DNA of 64,000 nucleotides from an uncultured Paracoccaceae bacterium (lineage in GTDB: Bacteria; Pseudomonadota; Alphaproteobacteria; Rhodobacterales; Rhodobacteraceae): assembly GCA_937927675.1 (NCBI GenBank), contig CALBSG010000006.1, forward strand, positions 17,340 through 81,339, written 5' to 3'. Below, one piece after another: positions 28,044 through 36,075 of the stretch. Made by a program: the position numbers and the translations under genes. The notes beneath the pieces are model-generated. The model ran no database searches. It was not told where the DNA came from and saw only the letters and a list, made by a program, of their open reading frames with translations. Every line of letters starts with the position of its first letter. The stretch's first letter is position 1.

Positions 28044-28844
28044 ATGCTGTATCTGGTTGCCGCGGCTGCCCTGTGCCTTGCCACTTGGAAAATGCTTCAA
28101 GGGGGATGGCGCGGGCAGCGCGGCTTTCAGGTGATCGGTTTTGATCTTGGCGGGGCTGCCTTGGGCGGGCTTGCTGTGGGTTTGGCGGTGCATTTTCTGG
28201 GTGCGCTTTATGGCATCGCCTTTGTTGTTGCCGTGGCGGTGCATGAATTTGGCCATGTCGCGGCCTACCGGGTCTGTGGCCATGCCGATGCGCGGTTCCG
28301 CTTGATCCCGCTGATGGGCGGGGTGACGATTTCGAACACCGCGCCCGCCAGTTCAGACAAGGCACTGTTCATCACCCTGATGGGCCCCGCAATCAACCTT
28401 GGCCCGATGGCGCTGTGTCTTGCGCTGGCTGCAATCCTCTCCTCCGCCGAGTTTGGCAGCACGCTGCCCTATCAGATCGGCAACTACCTTTACGTTCAGG
28501 GTATGGTCTTTGCCGGGCTCAATTTCTTCAACCTTTTGCCGCTTTGGCCTTTAGACGGCGGCAAGCTGACACAGCGGCTGGTCTATAGCTTCGCCCCCGG
28601 TCTGACGCGGCAGGCGTCGCTTGCCATGATGGTTCTGGCAGTCGCGCTCTGCCTGATGACCCGGTCGTGGTTCTTGTTGTTCTTTGTGGTGATGGGCTGG
28701 CCGGGGTTGGTCCAATCAGAGGCCATGCTGCGCGTGCAGCACCCGCTGTCGAACCGTCAAAGGCTGCTGGCGCTTGGCGCCTACCTGACCACAGCGGCGG
28801 CGTTTTTCAGCGGCGCCCACCCGCTGCTGAGCGGATTTCTATAG
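28044..28844 (+). CDS. Site-2-protease-like (M50 family) membrane metalloprotease
   Basis: 266 aa with six or more membrane segments. A zinc-binding HEFGH motif (in AVAVHEFGHVAAYR, about 67-71) and the downstream NLLPLWPLDGGK are the two signatures of M50/S2P intramembrane proteases. No PDZ domain is visible, so it is a minimal form. It follows fabI by 6 bases. The substrate is unknown; a link to membrane-lipid homeostasis is suggested only by the fab context. Confidence 0.75.
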   Translation: MLYLVAAAALCLATWKMLQGGWRGQRGFQVIGFDLGGAALGGLAVGLAVHFLGALYGIAFVVAVAVHEFGHVAAYRVCGHADARFRLIPLMGGVTISNTAPASSDKALFITLMGPAINLGPMALCLALAAILSSAEFGSTLPYQIGNYLYVQGMVFAGLNFFNLLPLWPLDGGKLTQRLVYSFAPGLTRQASLAMMVLAVALCLMTRSWFLLFFVVMGWPGLVQSEAMLRVQHPLSNRQRLLALGAYLTTAAAFFSGAHPLLSGFL

Positions 28845-28860
28845 CAAATATCAGGGATTT

Positions 28861-28934
28861 TGGAGCGGGTGACGGGAATCGAACCCGTGTCTCTAGCTTG
28901 GAAGGCTAGGGTCTTACCATTACACAACACCCGC
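28861..28934 (-). tRNA. tRNA-Gly (anticodon TCC), CCA encoded
   Basis: The 7-bp acceptor stem pairs GCGGGTG (28934-28928) with CACCCGC. The anticodon arm is CTAGC-CTTCCAA-GCTAG with anticodon TCC. The T arm is ACGGG-TTCGATT-CCCGT. The 3' end after discriminator T is CCA in the DNA (28861-28863). Folded by eye; all arms are intact. Confidence 0.95.
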
Positions 28935-29007
28935 GCTGCGCCTTAGATAACACCGCACTCCGGCAGGCTCAAGCAGGGACGGGCAAAAACCCGCCCCCAG
29001 TTTTGCC

Positions 29008-30519
29008 TTACTGCCCCAGTTTCTTGATGCGGCCCTCGACCGCTGGCTTCACCGTGCCCAGCTTTTCGACATAGGCCATCACATCATTGGCCACCAACTG
29101 GCCACCGCCCGTGCCCGTGATGATCTTGCCGCCGCCGAGACTGGAATAGCCATCGCCGCCACCAAGGATATAGTCGTTGACGGCCACTGTGTAAGTTTTA
29201 CCCTCTTCCAAGGGCGCACCGCCGACCATCACCTCAGACACCCGCTGCCCCGGCTCTGCCGCGGCGTCAAAGGCGAAGGTTAGCCCCGACACTTGGGCAA
29301 AGCGGCCCGCCCCCTTTTCAACCTGCGACACCGCATTTTCCAATGCGGCAAGCACTTGTGCGCCCGGCAGTTCCGTGACGACGGTCAGATTTCCAAAGGG
29401 CAACTCGGTCAGAATATCACGGCGCGTCAGTTTTGCCCCCGCCTCATAGGTGCGGTCGCCCCGGATGCCGCCGCCATTCATGATGGCAATGTCGGCCCCG
29501 GTCGCCGCGCGCATCGCATCGGCAATCAGGTTGCCCATCGTCGCTTCCTCGGCCCGCACGACATTGCGGCGGCTGTCGATTTGCGTCTCGGTCGTGCCGA
29601 TCTCGACGTTCAGCTTGGCATCCATATCGGCGCTGAACTTGTCTGCCAAAGCCTGACTTTCGGGGTCAGGCGTCACCGTGGCCGTGTCGATGAACCGAAA
29701 GGCGGGCGTCCAGCTGATGGTGCGCTTGCCGTCCTTTTCCCCAACCTCCACGCTCAGATCGACAGGGGTCAAAAGCTGCGCATCCACACTGGTTTCGACA
29801 TAGGCTGTCACCCCGTCATAGGCGGTGGCATAGGTGTGATCGTCACCCGACAGGATCACATCGAACGCATGGCTGGCCATCAAGGCGCGGTCGTTTTCCA
29901 TATTGGTCTGCACGACCCCAACGACGATATCTGCCCCGTCGTCACGCGCGGCCTTCGCGGCCTCGACGGCGGTGTCGACGGTGGGCAGGAACTTCAGATC
30001 GCCCGTCGACGAGACTTCGGGGCTGGTATCCTGCGCCACGGGGATCAGCGCCACCTTCAGCCCGGCCACGTCTTTTACAACAACCCCGCCAAGCCCTTCG
30101 ATGGCCGCGCCATCCGCTTTGGTGATGTTGATCGCGGCCCAAGGGTATTTTGATGCCTTCATCTTGTCCGAGAAATTCTCGGGGCCGAAATCAAACTCAT
30201 GATTGCCCGGCACAGCCAGATCGAACGGCACCAGATTGGTGAAATCAATGGTGTTCTGCCCCATATCAAAGCCCGAAATCAGGCTGGGCGACAGCATGTC
30301 ACCATTGAACAGGTAAAGCGTGTTCGGATTGGCCGCGCGTTCGGCCTTTGCGACCGCGTTCAGCCGGGGAAAGCCACCGCGCCCGTCTTCCTCGGCATAG
30401 TTGTAAACGTCGCCCACCCCCAGAAGTGTAAGCTTCACAGTTTCGGCCATAGCAGGGACAGCGCACAACGCGACAACGCTGGTGGCGCCAAAGGCAAATC
30501 GTCTAAATGAATTGGGCAT
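29008..30519 (-). CDS. Secreted 5'-nucleotidase / UshA-like metallophosphatase
   Basis: 503 aa. A signal peptide ends AVPAMAE (about residue 25). The N-terminal calcineurin-like domain has GNHEFDFG, and LSGDDHTYA where most relatives have a GHxH motif. The first metal motif is an atypical LLGVGDVYNY. The C-terminal nucleotidase domain (about 330-500) carries NGGGIRGDRTY and GGGDGYSSLG. It probably hydrolyses extracellular nucleotides or cyclic nucleotides in the periplasm for phosphate and nucleoside scavenging. The altered metal-ligand motifs may change specificity. Transcribed alone. Confidence 0.85.
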   Translation of the reverse strand: MPNSFRRFAFGATSVVALCAVPAMAETVKLTLLGVGDVYNYAEEDGRGGFPRLNAVAKAERAANPNTLYLFNGDMLSPSLISGFDMGQNTIDFTNLVPFDLAVPGNHEFDFGPENFSDKMKASKYPWAAINITKADGAAIEGLGGVVVKDVAGLKVALIPVAQDTSPEVSSTGDLKFLPTVDTAVEAAKAARDDGADIVVGVVQTNMENDRALMASHAFDVILSGDDHTYATAYDGVTAYVETSVDAQLLTPVDLSVEVGEKDGKRTISWTPAFRFIDTATVTPDPESQALADKFSADMDAKLNVEIGTTETQIDSRRNVVRAEEATMGNLIADAMRAATGADIAIMNGGGIRGDRTYEAGAKLTRRDILTELPFGNLTVVTELPGAQVLAALENAVSQVEKGAGRFAQVSGLTFAFDAAAEPGQRVSEVMVGGAPLEEGKTYTVAVNDYILGGGDGYSSLGGGKIITGTGGGQLVANDVMAYVEKLGTVKPAVEGRIKKLGQ

Positions 30520-30680
30520 GACATGCTCCCACAGGTTGAGCGGCTACAACCAAAACACTGTGCGGCGCAGCGCCTGAGTCTGTCAAAGCCGCCGTGTTTC
30601 ACGGGGATAAAACAGCGTCGCGACAGGCGGATGACAGCCCATGCTTGACCGCAGGGGCAGCTTTCGGCATGGAAGGCGCC

Positions 30681-31019
30681 ATGTTGATCTACAAGATCCT
30701 TCGCCGTCCCGAATGGGACGCCTTCCGTGCCGCCGGTGAAACGGCCGGTGCGCCGGTCGATGTGGCCGACGGCTTCATCCACTTTTCCACCGCCGCGCAG
30801 GTTGCCGAGACCGCCGCCAAATGGTTCGCCAGCGAAAGCGATCTGGTGCTGGTCGCCTTTGACAGCCTTGCCTTGGGCGCGGATCTGAAATGGGAACCGT
30901 CGCGCGGTGGTGCGCTGTTCCCCCATCTTTACCGCAAGCTCGCGTTGTCTGAAGTGGTCTGGGACAAATCCCTGCCCTTGGGCGCGGCTGGCCATATCTT
31001 TCCCGAGGGCATGATTTGA
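30681..31019 (+). CDS. DUF952 family protein
   Basis: 112 aa soluble protein. ATG 30681 begins [15 protein letters not shown], matching the usual DUF952 start (upstream GGAAGG). The motif [16 protein letters not shown] is the family signature. DUF952 folds resemble ADP-ribosyltransferase-like proteins in some annotations, but no activity is established. The stop overlaps the pyrD TTG start by 4 bases, so they are translationally coupled. Confidence 0.8.
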   Translation: MLIYKILRRPEWDAFRAAGETAGAPVDVADGFIHFSTAAQVAETAAKWFASESDLVLVAFDSLALGADLKWEPSRGGALFPHLYRKLALSEVVWDKSLPLGAAGHIFPEGMI

Positions 31020-32077
31020 CCGGACTTGAAAAACTGGGCCTTGCGCTCTTGCACCGCGTTGATCCTGAACGCGCCCATGGCCTGTCACTTCTGGCCCTGC
31101 GCGCCGGGCTTGCCCCCCTGCCCGGCCCGGTGTCTTCACCCCGGCTTGCCACCACGGTCGCAGGGCTGTCGCTGCCGAACCCGGTCGGGCTTGCGGCGGG
31201 CTATGACAAGAACGCGACCGCCCTTTCGGCCTTGGTGCGGGCGGGCTTTGGCTTTGTCGAGGTTGGGGCCGCAACGCCGCTGCCGCAACCCGGCAATCCG
31301 AAACCCCGGCTGTTCCGCCTGACCGAAGACCGCGCTGCGATCAACCGCTTTGGTTTCAACAACGAAGGGGCCGCGGCCATCGCCGCCCGGCTCGCCGCGC
31401 ACCCGCGTGGTGCCGTGCCGGTTGGTCTGAACCTTGGCGCCAACAAGACGAGCGACGATCGCGCCGCCGATTTCGCCCGCGTGCTGACAACCTGTGGTCC
31501 GCATGTTGATTTCGTCACGGTCAATGTCTCCTCGCCCAACACCGAAAAGCTGCGCGACCTGCAAGGTGCGGCTGCGCTGACCGCCCTTCTGGCTGGTGTG
31601 ATGGAGGCCCGTGCCGGCCTGACACGCTGGGTGCCGGTCTTTTTGAAAATCGCACCCGATCTGAACACCGATGATCTGGCCCAAGTGGCCGAGGTTGCCA
31701 TGACCTCGGGCGTCGATGCGGTGATCGCCACCAACACCACGCTGTCCCGCGACGGGTTGCAATCGGATCACAGGGCCGAGGCAGGCGGGCTTTCTGGCGC
31801 GCCCCTCTTTGAAAAATCCACCCGTATTCTGGCGCAACTGTCCAAATTGACCGAGGGGCGCCTGCCCCTGATCGGCGTCGGCGGGATTTCCACCGCAGAT
31901 GAGGCCTATGCCAAGATCCGGGCCGGGGCGTCGGCCGTGCAGCTTTACACCGCGCTTGTCTATGGCGGGCTGTCGATGGTGGCCGAGATCGCCCGCGGGC
32001 TCGACACCCTTCTGGCCCGCGACGGCTACGCCAGCATCGCCGAGGCGACGGGCACAAACCGGGGCGTATGGCTCTAA
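31016..32077 (+). CDS. pyrD: Dihydroorotate dehydrogenase (quinone), class 2
   Basis: 353 aa from a TTG at 31016 overlapping the DUF952 stop. The N-terminal helical extension (1-40) for membrane and quinone contact marks class 2. FMN-site features: [47 protein letters not shown], the catalytic Ser in [14 protein letters not shown], and [15 protein letters not shown]. It oxidises dihydroorotate in pyrimidine synthesis, passing electrons to the quinone pool. A terminator and an intergenic repeat follow. Confidence 0.95.
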   Translation: MTGLEKLGLALLHRVDPERAHGLSLLALRAGLAPLPGPVSSPRLATTVAGLSLPNPVGLAAGYDKNATALSALVRAGFGFVEVGAATPLPQPGNPKPRLFRLTEDRAAINRFGFNNEGAAAIAARLAAHPRGAVPVGLNLGANKTSDDRAADFARVLTTCGPHVDFVTVNVSSPNTEKLRDLQGAAALTALLAGVMEARAGLTRWVPVFLKIAPDLNTDDLAQVAEVAMTSGVDAVIATNTTLSRDGLQSDHRAEAGGLSGAPLFEKSTRILAQLSKLTEGRLPLIGVGGISTADEAYAKIRAGASAVQLYTALVYGGLSMVAEIARGLDTLLARDGYASIAEATGTNRGVWL

Positions 32078-32100
32078 ACCGACCTTGGGCCTTCCATAGG

Positions 32101-32130
32101 GCTCAAATATCCTCAGGGGGTCAGGACGAA
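32101..32130 (+). repeat. Dispersed intergenic repeat, copy 2
   Basis: AAATATCC-TCA-GGGGG-TC-AGG, same layout as the copy at 7711-7740. It lies 23 bases after the pyrD stop, just before a G/C-rich terminator hairpin. Confidence 0.5.
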
Positions 32131-32134
32131 GGCC

Positions 32135-32158
32135 AAGGGGGGCAGACGGCCCCCCTTT
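32135..32158 (+). terminator. Intrinsic terminator after pyrD
   Basis: AAGGGGGGC (32135-32143) pairs perfectly with GCCCCCCTT (32149-32157), loop AGACG. The U run is short (TTT), so strength is uncertain. Confidence 0.65.
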
Positions 32159-32211
32159 CCCCCGCCGCCCAAGGGCGCTACACAAAAACGAAGTCACAGG
32201 GGAGATCAGCC

Positions 32212-33444
32212 ATGGCCGAGGACGGTTTGAACAGCTTCATGACGGGGCCGGATGAGGCGGGCCGCTTTGGCATTTTCGGCGGGCGGTTCGTGTCCGAAAC
32301 CCTGATGCCGCTGATCCTTGATCTGGAAGAGCGTTACAACCACGCAAAAACCGACCCGGCCTTCTGGGCCGAGATGGAAGATCTGTGGAAACACTACATC
32401 GGCCGCCCGTCGCCTTTGTATTTCGCCCCCCGCCTGACCGAACACCTTGGCGGTGCCAAGGTCTACATGAAGCGCGATGAGTTGAACCACACTGGCGCGC
32501 ACAAGGTGAACAATGTGCTCGGCCAGATCATTCTGGCCCGCCGCATGGGCAAGACCCGGATCATCGCCGAAACCGGCGCGGGTCAGCATGGCGTGGCCAC
32601 CGCCACCGTCTGCGCCAAGTTCGGGCTGAAGTGCATCGTCTACATGGGCGCGCATGACGTTGAACGTCAGGCCCCGAACGTCTTCCGGATGAAACTGTTG
32701 GGCGCCGAGGTGATTCCGGTCACCTCGGGCCGCGGCACGCTGAAGGACGCGATGAACGATGCCTTGCGCGATTGGGTGACCAATGTGCGCGACACTTTCT
32801 ATTGCATCGGCACCGTTGCAGGGCCGCATCCTTATCCGGCCATGGTCCGCGATTTCCAGTCGATCATCGGCAAGGAAGTGCGCTGGCAGCTTGAAGAACA
32901 AGAAGGCAAGGGTCGCCTGCCCGATACGGTCGTGGCCGCCATTGGGGGCGGATCGAACGCCATGGGCTTGTTCTATCCCTTCCTGAACGATCCTTCGGTG
33001 AACATCATCGGCGTCGAGGCGGGTGGCAAGGGCGTGGATGACCGGATGCAGCATTGCGCGTCCTTGACCGGCGGTCGTCCGGGCGTATTGCACGGCAACC
33101 GCACCTACCTGCTGCAAGATCCCGACGGCCAGATTCTTGAAGGCTTCTCGATCTCGGCAGGCCTCGATTATCCCGGCATCGGGCCGGAACATTCGTGGCT
33201 GCATGATGTGGGTCGGGCGAAATATGTCTCGATCACCGACGCTGAAGCGTTGGAAGCGTTCCAGCTGTGCTGCCAGCTCGAAGGCATCATCCCCGCGCTG
33301 GAGCCGAGCCACGCTTTGGCCCATGTGATGAAGATCGCCCCCACCCTGCCGAAAGACCACATCATCGTGATGAACATGTGTGGCCGCGGCGACAAAGACA
33401 TCTTCACCGTCGCCAAGCACCTTGGCGTCACGATGAAGGTCTGA
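32212..33444 (+). CDS. trpB: Tryptophan synthase beta chain
   Basis: 410 aa from ATG 32212. The PLP lysine is in [13 protein letters not shown], the catalytic Glu in [13 protein letters not shown], and the phosphate-binding loop is [13 protein letters not shown]. It joins indole and serine to make tryptophan in complex with TrpA. In many relatives trpB directly follows trpF. Here trpF is about 29 kb away (62870) and trpB stands alone behind pyrD. A perfect 11-bp hairpin follows 20 bases after the stop. Confidence 0.96.
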   Translation: MAEDGLNSFMTGPDEAGRFGIFGGRFVSETLMPLILDLEERYNHAKTDPAFWAEMEDLWKHYIGRPSPLYFAPRLTEHLGGAKVYMKRDELNHTGAHKVNNVLGQIILARRMGKTRIIAETGAGQHGVATATVCAKFGLKCIVYMGAHDVERQAPNVFRMKLLGAEVIPVTSGRGTLKDAMNDALRDWVTNVRDTFYCIGTVAGPHPYPAMVRDFQSIIGKEVRWQLEEQEGKGRLPDTVVAAIGGGSNAMGLFYPFLNDPSVNIIGVEAGGKGVDDRMQHCASLTGGRPGVLHGNRTYLLQDPDGQILEGFSISAGLDYPGIGPEHSWLHDVGRAKYVSITDAEALEAFQLCCQLEGIIPALEPSHALAHVMKIAPTLPKDHIIVMNMCGRGDKDIFTVAKHLGVTMKV

Positions 33445-33463
33445 TCCCTCAACATCCTGATAT

Positions 33464-33489
33464 CGGGCGTAAACCTTTGTTTACGCCCG
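33464..33489. terminator. Perfect hairpin downstream of trpB, terminator or operator
   Basis: CGGGCGTAAAC (33464-33474) pairs perfectly with GTTTACGCCCG (33479-33489), loop CTTT. There is no T tract, so it is weak as a classical terminator. Its centre AAAC-N4-GTTT recurs at 35248-35265, so a protein-binding role is possible. Confidence 0.55.
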
Positions 33490-33564
33490 TCAACCGTGCC
33501 GCGTCACACCACCGCAAACCTTTTGCGAATGGCGTCATCTTACCTACTCGGGCTTCCTGCAGGC

Positions 33565-33592
33565 CCCGGCGAATCATTTTGATCTCGCCGGG
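33565..33592 (+). promoter_or_regulatory. Leader hairpin upstream of the repeat-protein gene
   Basis: CCCGGCGA (33565-33572) pairs with TCGCCGGG (33585-33592), with an inner ATC/GAT extension and loop ATTTT. It lies about 33 bases before the GTG start, so it would sit in the 5' untranslated region and could affect mRNA stability or translation. Confidence 0.45.
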
Positions 33593-33625
33593 CGTTGAGG
33601 CAATCACGAGTAAGGAGAACTGACC

Positions 33626-34030
33626 GTGACGAGTGATCTATTGGTAAAACGCCTGATGTTGCAGGCGAGTGTTTCAGTTCTCGCAGGTCTGTTGTTGTCC
33701 TCGGCCGCCATGGCCGAGGACAACACGGGCGATGCGGGAGATCCGGACATCAGCATCGCAGTCGATGGGCCGGATGTTTCGATTGATCCTTTGGTAATGG
33801 GATTTAAAGGACCAGATGTGTCGATCAACCCGGTGGAAATCGGTGTTGAAGGCCCCGATGCATCGCTCGACCAGATGGAGATCGGCGGCATCCCCGCAGA
33901 GGTCACCATGGCAGCGGTCATGTCGCAGACGGACGAGGCCGCAGCGTCCCGCGATCACGACACCAGCCGCGGCGAAGGTCGCGCGACTGGCAGCGGTTAC
34001 ATCTGGACGCGCTCTGAATCCTTGCGATAA
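33626..34030 (+). CDS. Secreted protein with 14-residue tandem repeats, unknown function
   Basis: 134 aa from GTG 33626, which follows AAGGAG by 8 bases. A signal peptide ends at about residue 30 (SSAAMAED). The mature protein contains three 14-residue repeats at residues 48-61, 62-75 and 76-89 (consensus GPDVSI-[DN]P-x2-[IM]G-x2), preceded by a degenerate partial copy DPDISIAVD. The last 45 residues are polar. The regular GPD-x-S-x-D spacing could form a beta-solenoid-like or cation-binding rod, which is inference. No family is recognised. It opens the cassette of secreted proteins and membrane regulators up to 37101. Confidence 0.7.
   Translation: MTSDLLVKRLMLQASVSVLAGLLLSSAAMAEDNTGDAGDPDISIAVDGPDVSIDPLVMGFKGPDVSINPVEIGVEGPDASLDQMEIGGIPAEVTMAAVMSQTDEAAASRDHDTSRGEGRATGSGYIWTRSESLR
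33767..33892 (+). repeat. Three 42-base in-frame tandem repeats
   Basis: Codons 48-89 of the secreted protein. Three units each encode 14 residues starting GPD-(V/A)-S. The DNA units are diverged, so the repeat is better seen in protein than in nucleotides. Confidence 0.65.
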
Positions 34031-34037
34031 TCATGCG

Positions 34038-34066
34038 GCTCTGGCCGAGATGTTCCCGGCCAGAGC
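34038..34066 (+). terminator. Hairpin after the repeat-protein gene
   Basis: GCTCTGGCCG (34038-34047) pairs perfectly with CGGCCAGAGC (34057-34066), 9-base loop. It starts 8 bases after the stop. It lacks a clear T tract but is very stable; it may be a terminator or an mRNA 3'-end protector. Confidence 0.55.
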
Positions 34067-34165
34067 ATTGCCCTCCACGTTTTTAACAACCCGCCTTCCC
34101 CCATTTTGCCTTGCCCCGACTGGCACACACGTTGCCACCACGACCTCAGGGGCCGGAGTTTTTAC

Positions 34166-34609
34166 ATGTTTCGCCGATTTTCCGCGTTTGTGTTCTTGGT
34201 CTTTGCGACGACAGTGGCGCTGCAAAACGGGGCCCATGCACAGACCGAACAGCAACTGGCCCCTGCGGACGCGATCCTGACCACGCTTTTGTCGCGCGGC
34301 TATGTCATCGTTGAAAACGAACGCACCTGGCTGGGGCGCCAGCGCATTCTGGCCGAAAAAGATGGCAAACAGCGCGAAGTGGTTTTCGTTCCCGGCACCG
34401 GGGAAATTCTGCGTGATTACTCTGCGGCCGCGCCGCCGATTACCACACCTCTGGCAAAGGATGACGGCCGCAGCCGTGGGGCGGATATCGCCACCTCTGA
34501 TACCAATACAGGCGGTGTCGCTGCCGCGCCAACTGTCGGCGCGGGTGGGGCACCGCATTTTGGCGGCGTCGGAATGGCAGCCCCCGCCCATATTGGGCTT
34601 CTGCCTTGA
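34166..34609 (+). CDS. Secreted PepSY-like protein A of the LuxR cassette
   Basis: 147 aa from ATG 34166. A signal peptide ends GAHAQ (about residue 26). A PepSY-like unit (about 35-85) has the pattern LLSRGYVIVE, LGRQRILAEKDG, REVVFVPGTGEILRD. Residues 54-84 align without gaps to 50-80 of the protein at 36076, 16 of 31 identical. The C-terminal 60 residues are Gly/Ala/Pro-rich with no Asp-rich tail, unlike B and C. It is followed 37 bases later by the membrane LuxR gene R1. PepSY units often act as extracytoplasmic inhibitors or sensors, but the function here is unknown. Confidence 0.72.
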   Translation: MFRRFSAFVFLVFATTVALQNGAHAQTEQQLAPADAILTTLLSRGYVIVENERTWLGRQRILAEKDGKQREVVFVPGTGEILRDYSAAAPPITTPLAKDDGRSRGADIATSDTNTGGVAAAPTVGAGGAPHFGGVGMAAPAHIGLLP

Positions 34610-34646
34610 GGATCGTTGGCCAATCTCTGTCCAAGGCAGGTGCGCA

Positions 34647-35162
34647 TTGACCCGACTTGCCGCAGTTGTCCTTTTGCTGGTGCTGCAGGCAGGCTGCGCC
34701 ATGGTTTTCATGGGTGATCTCTTGCTGTCTGTGTTCGGCATCTACCCAGCCCCTCTCTCTTGGGGCATGCGTGAGTTGTTGGAGATCGGCGCGGGCGTTG
34801 GCCTGCTGCTGGGCCTTGTGCTTGGTACGCTTTTGGTTCTGCGCGCGGTGCGCGACCTCAAACGCGCCGAGGCACGGCTAGAGCGTGCATCGGCGGCCTT
34901 TGTCGATCTTTTGAACGCCCGATTTGGCCAATGGGGTCTGACCGGCGCCGAGCGGGAGGTGGCGCTGTTCGCGATCAAGGGCCTGTCCGTCCAAGAGATG
35001 GCACGGTTGCGCGAAACCTCAGAGGGCACGATCAAAGCCCAGACCGCCGCGATCTACCGCAAGGCGGGTGTCACCGGCCGACCGCAGCTTTTATCGCTGT
35101 TCATCGAGGATTTGATGGGCGCTGACCGCAGTAACCCTGCGGATTTCGAATCAGCCGCCTAG
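34647..35162 (+). CDS. Membrane-anchored LuxR-type HTH regulator R1
   Basis: 171 aa from a TTG at 34647, chosen because it aligns with the ATG start of the paralogue at 36580. Two hydrophobic helices (about 3-30 and 46-68) flank a short extracytoplasmic loop APLSWGMREL. A cytoplasmic helical linker (70-90) leads to a LuxR/GerE HTH (about 98-160: AEREVALFAIKGLSVQEMARLR, GTIKAQTAAIYRKAGVTGR). There is no receiver domain. The HTH region is 51 of 65 identical to R2. The topology suggests a one-component membrane regulator sensing signals through its loop or partner proteins. Confidence 0.78.
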   Translation: MTRLAAVVLLLVLQAGCAMVFMGDLLLSVFGIYPAPLSWGMRELLEIGAGVGLLLGLVLGTLLVLRAVRDLKRAEARLERASAAFVDLLNARFGQWGLTGAEREVALFAIKGLSVQEMARLRETSEGTIKAQTAAIYRKAGVTGRPQLLSLFIEDLMGADRSNPADFESAA

Positions 35163-35465
35163 TGCCGGCTTCACCGGACCTGGCCCTGACAGCTGACTTT
35201 GGCACAGCACCATCGGCCAGATGGCCTACTTTGACCCAGACTAAGGTCCTAAACTGCGGTTTAGGCGCATGGTACCGGTGGGCTAAACCTGCCGTTTAAA
35301 CCCCACGCCAATATCCCTTCTCGTTTTGATCGTGCCTGTTGAGGGGGTCGAGACCGTTCCGCACCAGCCGAACCGAAGTTTGCCTGCAAGGAACCGCCTC
35401 ACACCCAGTACCGGCGTGAAAACGCCTCATTTGCCAGTACGCTGGCCCACACGGGAGACCAGACT
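35163..35465. other. Intergenic region with two related dyads upstream of secreted protein B
   Basis: 303 bases without a gene. It contains the perfect dyad CCTAAAC-TGCG-GTTTAGG (35248-35265) and a related CTAAAC-CTGCC-GTTTAA (35283-35299), about 34 bases apart centre to centre. The rest shows no ORF with a plausible start. It probably contains the promoter of the gene at 35466, with the dyads as operators; no -10/-35 pair was clear. Confidence 0.5.
35248..35299. promoter_or_regulatory. Pair of AAAC-N4/5-GTTT dyads, candidate operator
   Basis: The first dyad is CCTAAAC/GTTTAGG (35248-35254, 35259-35265) and the second CTAAAC/GTTTAA (35283-35288, 35294-35299). The same core is in the hairpin at 33464-33489, upstream of the first gene of the cassette. 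They may be sites for the membrane LuxR regulators; this is inference. Confidence 0.4.
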
Positions 35466-35987
35466 ATGAAACGCATATTTTTGATTGCAGCCCTTTTTGC
35501 CTTGCCGACCACGACGGCGCTGGCCGCCATCGACACCGACGGCCTGATCGCCGGCTATCAGTCTGAAGGCTACACCACGATCGAAGTGACCCGCGGCACC
35601 ACCCAGACCAAGGTTGAGGCGATCCGCGGCACCGAAAAGCTCGAGGTTGTCTATGACAATGAAACCGGTGCGACGCTGAAAAGCGAGTTGGGTGCGCCGG
35701 AAGCCGATGACGACATTCTTCCCGGGGTTACGGTGCGCGATCGTGCCCGCGATTTCGTCGGAAATGATGATGAAGATGAAGACGGTGTTTCTGACGACGA
35801 CGACGACGGCGATGATGACGGCAAAGGCCGGGGACGTGGGCGCGGCGGCGATGACGATGGCGACGATCATGACGAAGGTGATGATCACGGCGACGATGGC
35901 GCAGACCACGACAGCGGCGATGATCATGGCGGGGATGACGGCGGCGACCATGACGGCGGAGATGATAACGGCGGCGACGACGACTGA
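35466..35987 (+). CDS. Secreted PepSY-like protein B with Asp/Gly/His-rich tail
   Basis: 173 aa. A signal peptide ends TALAA (about residue 21). A PepSY-like unit (about 25-75: IAGYQSEGYTTIEVTRG, KLEVVYDNETGATLKSE) is followed by an extremely acidic tail (98-173) of Asp, Gly and His with one basic island GKGRGRGRGG. The tail has several His residues, so divalent-metal binding (Ca, Mn, Zn or Ni) is plausible. It lacks the RTX nonapeptide pattern. It has no LuxR gene directly behind it; a terminator lies between it and gene C. ATG 35466 follows GGGAG. Confidence 0.75.
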   Translation: MKRIFLIAALFALPTTTALAAIDTDGLIAGYQSEGYTTIEVTRGTTQTKVEAIRGTEKLEVVYDNETGATLKSELGAPEADDDILPGVTVRDRARDFVGNDDEDEDGVSDDDDDGDDDGKGRGRGRGGDDDGDDHDEGDDHGDDGADHDSGDDHGGDDGGDHDGGDDNGGDDD

Positions 35988-36024
35988 TCACCAGCTTGGG
36001 CTTTTGATCCGCTCATGATATGTA

Positions 36025-36056
36025 TCGGTCCGGTCTTGCCGGGCCGACCTTTCTTT
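36025..36056 (+). terminator. Intrinsic terminator between secreted proteins B and C
   Basis: TCGGTCCGG (36025-36033) pairs with CCGGGCCGA (36039-36047), one G-U pair, loop TCTTG. It is followed by CCTTTCTTT. It lies about 38 bases after the stop of B and 20 before the start of C, so B is likely a separate transcript. Confidence 0.75.
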
Positions 36057-36075
36057 AGGAAGATGCACGTCGGCC

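Noticed and set aside
25947..28283. 778-codon minus-strand open frame opposite fabB/fabI
   Set aside because: Antisense to two enzymes with intact catalytic residues; no family pattern.
35763..35984. Asp/Gly-rich tail as an RTX calcium-binding toxin repeat
   Set aside because: The nonapeptide GGxGxDxUx is absent; repeats are irregular Asp/Gly/His runs, and there is no type I secretion signal or transporter nearby.
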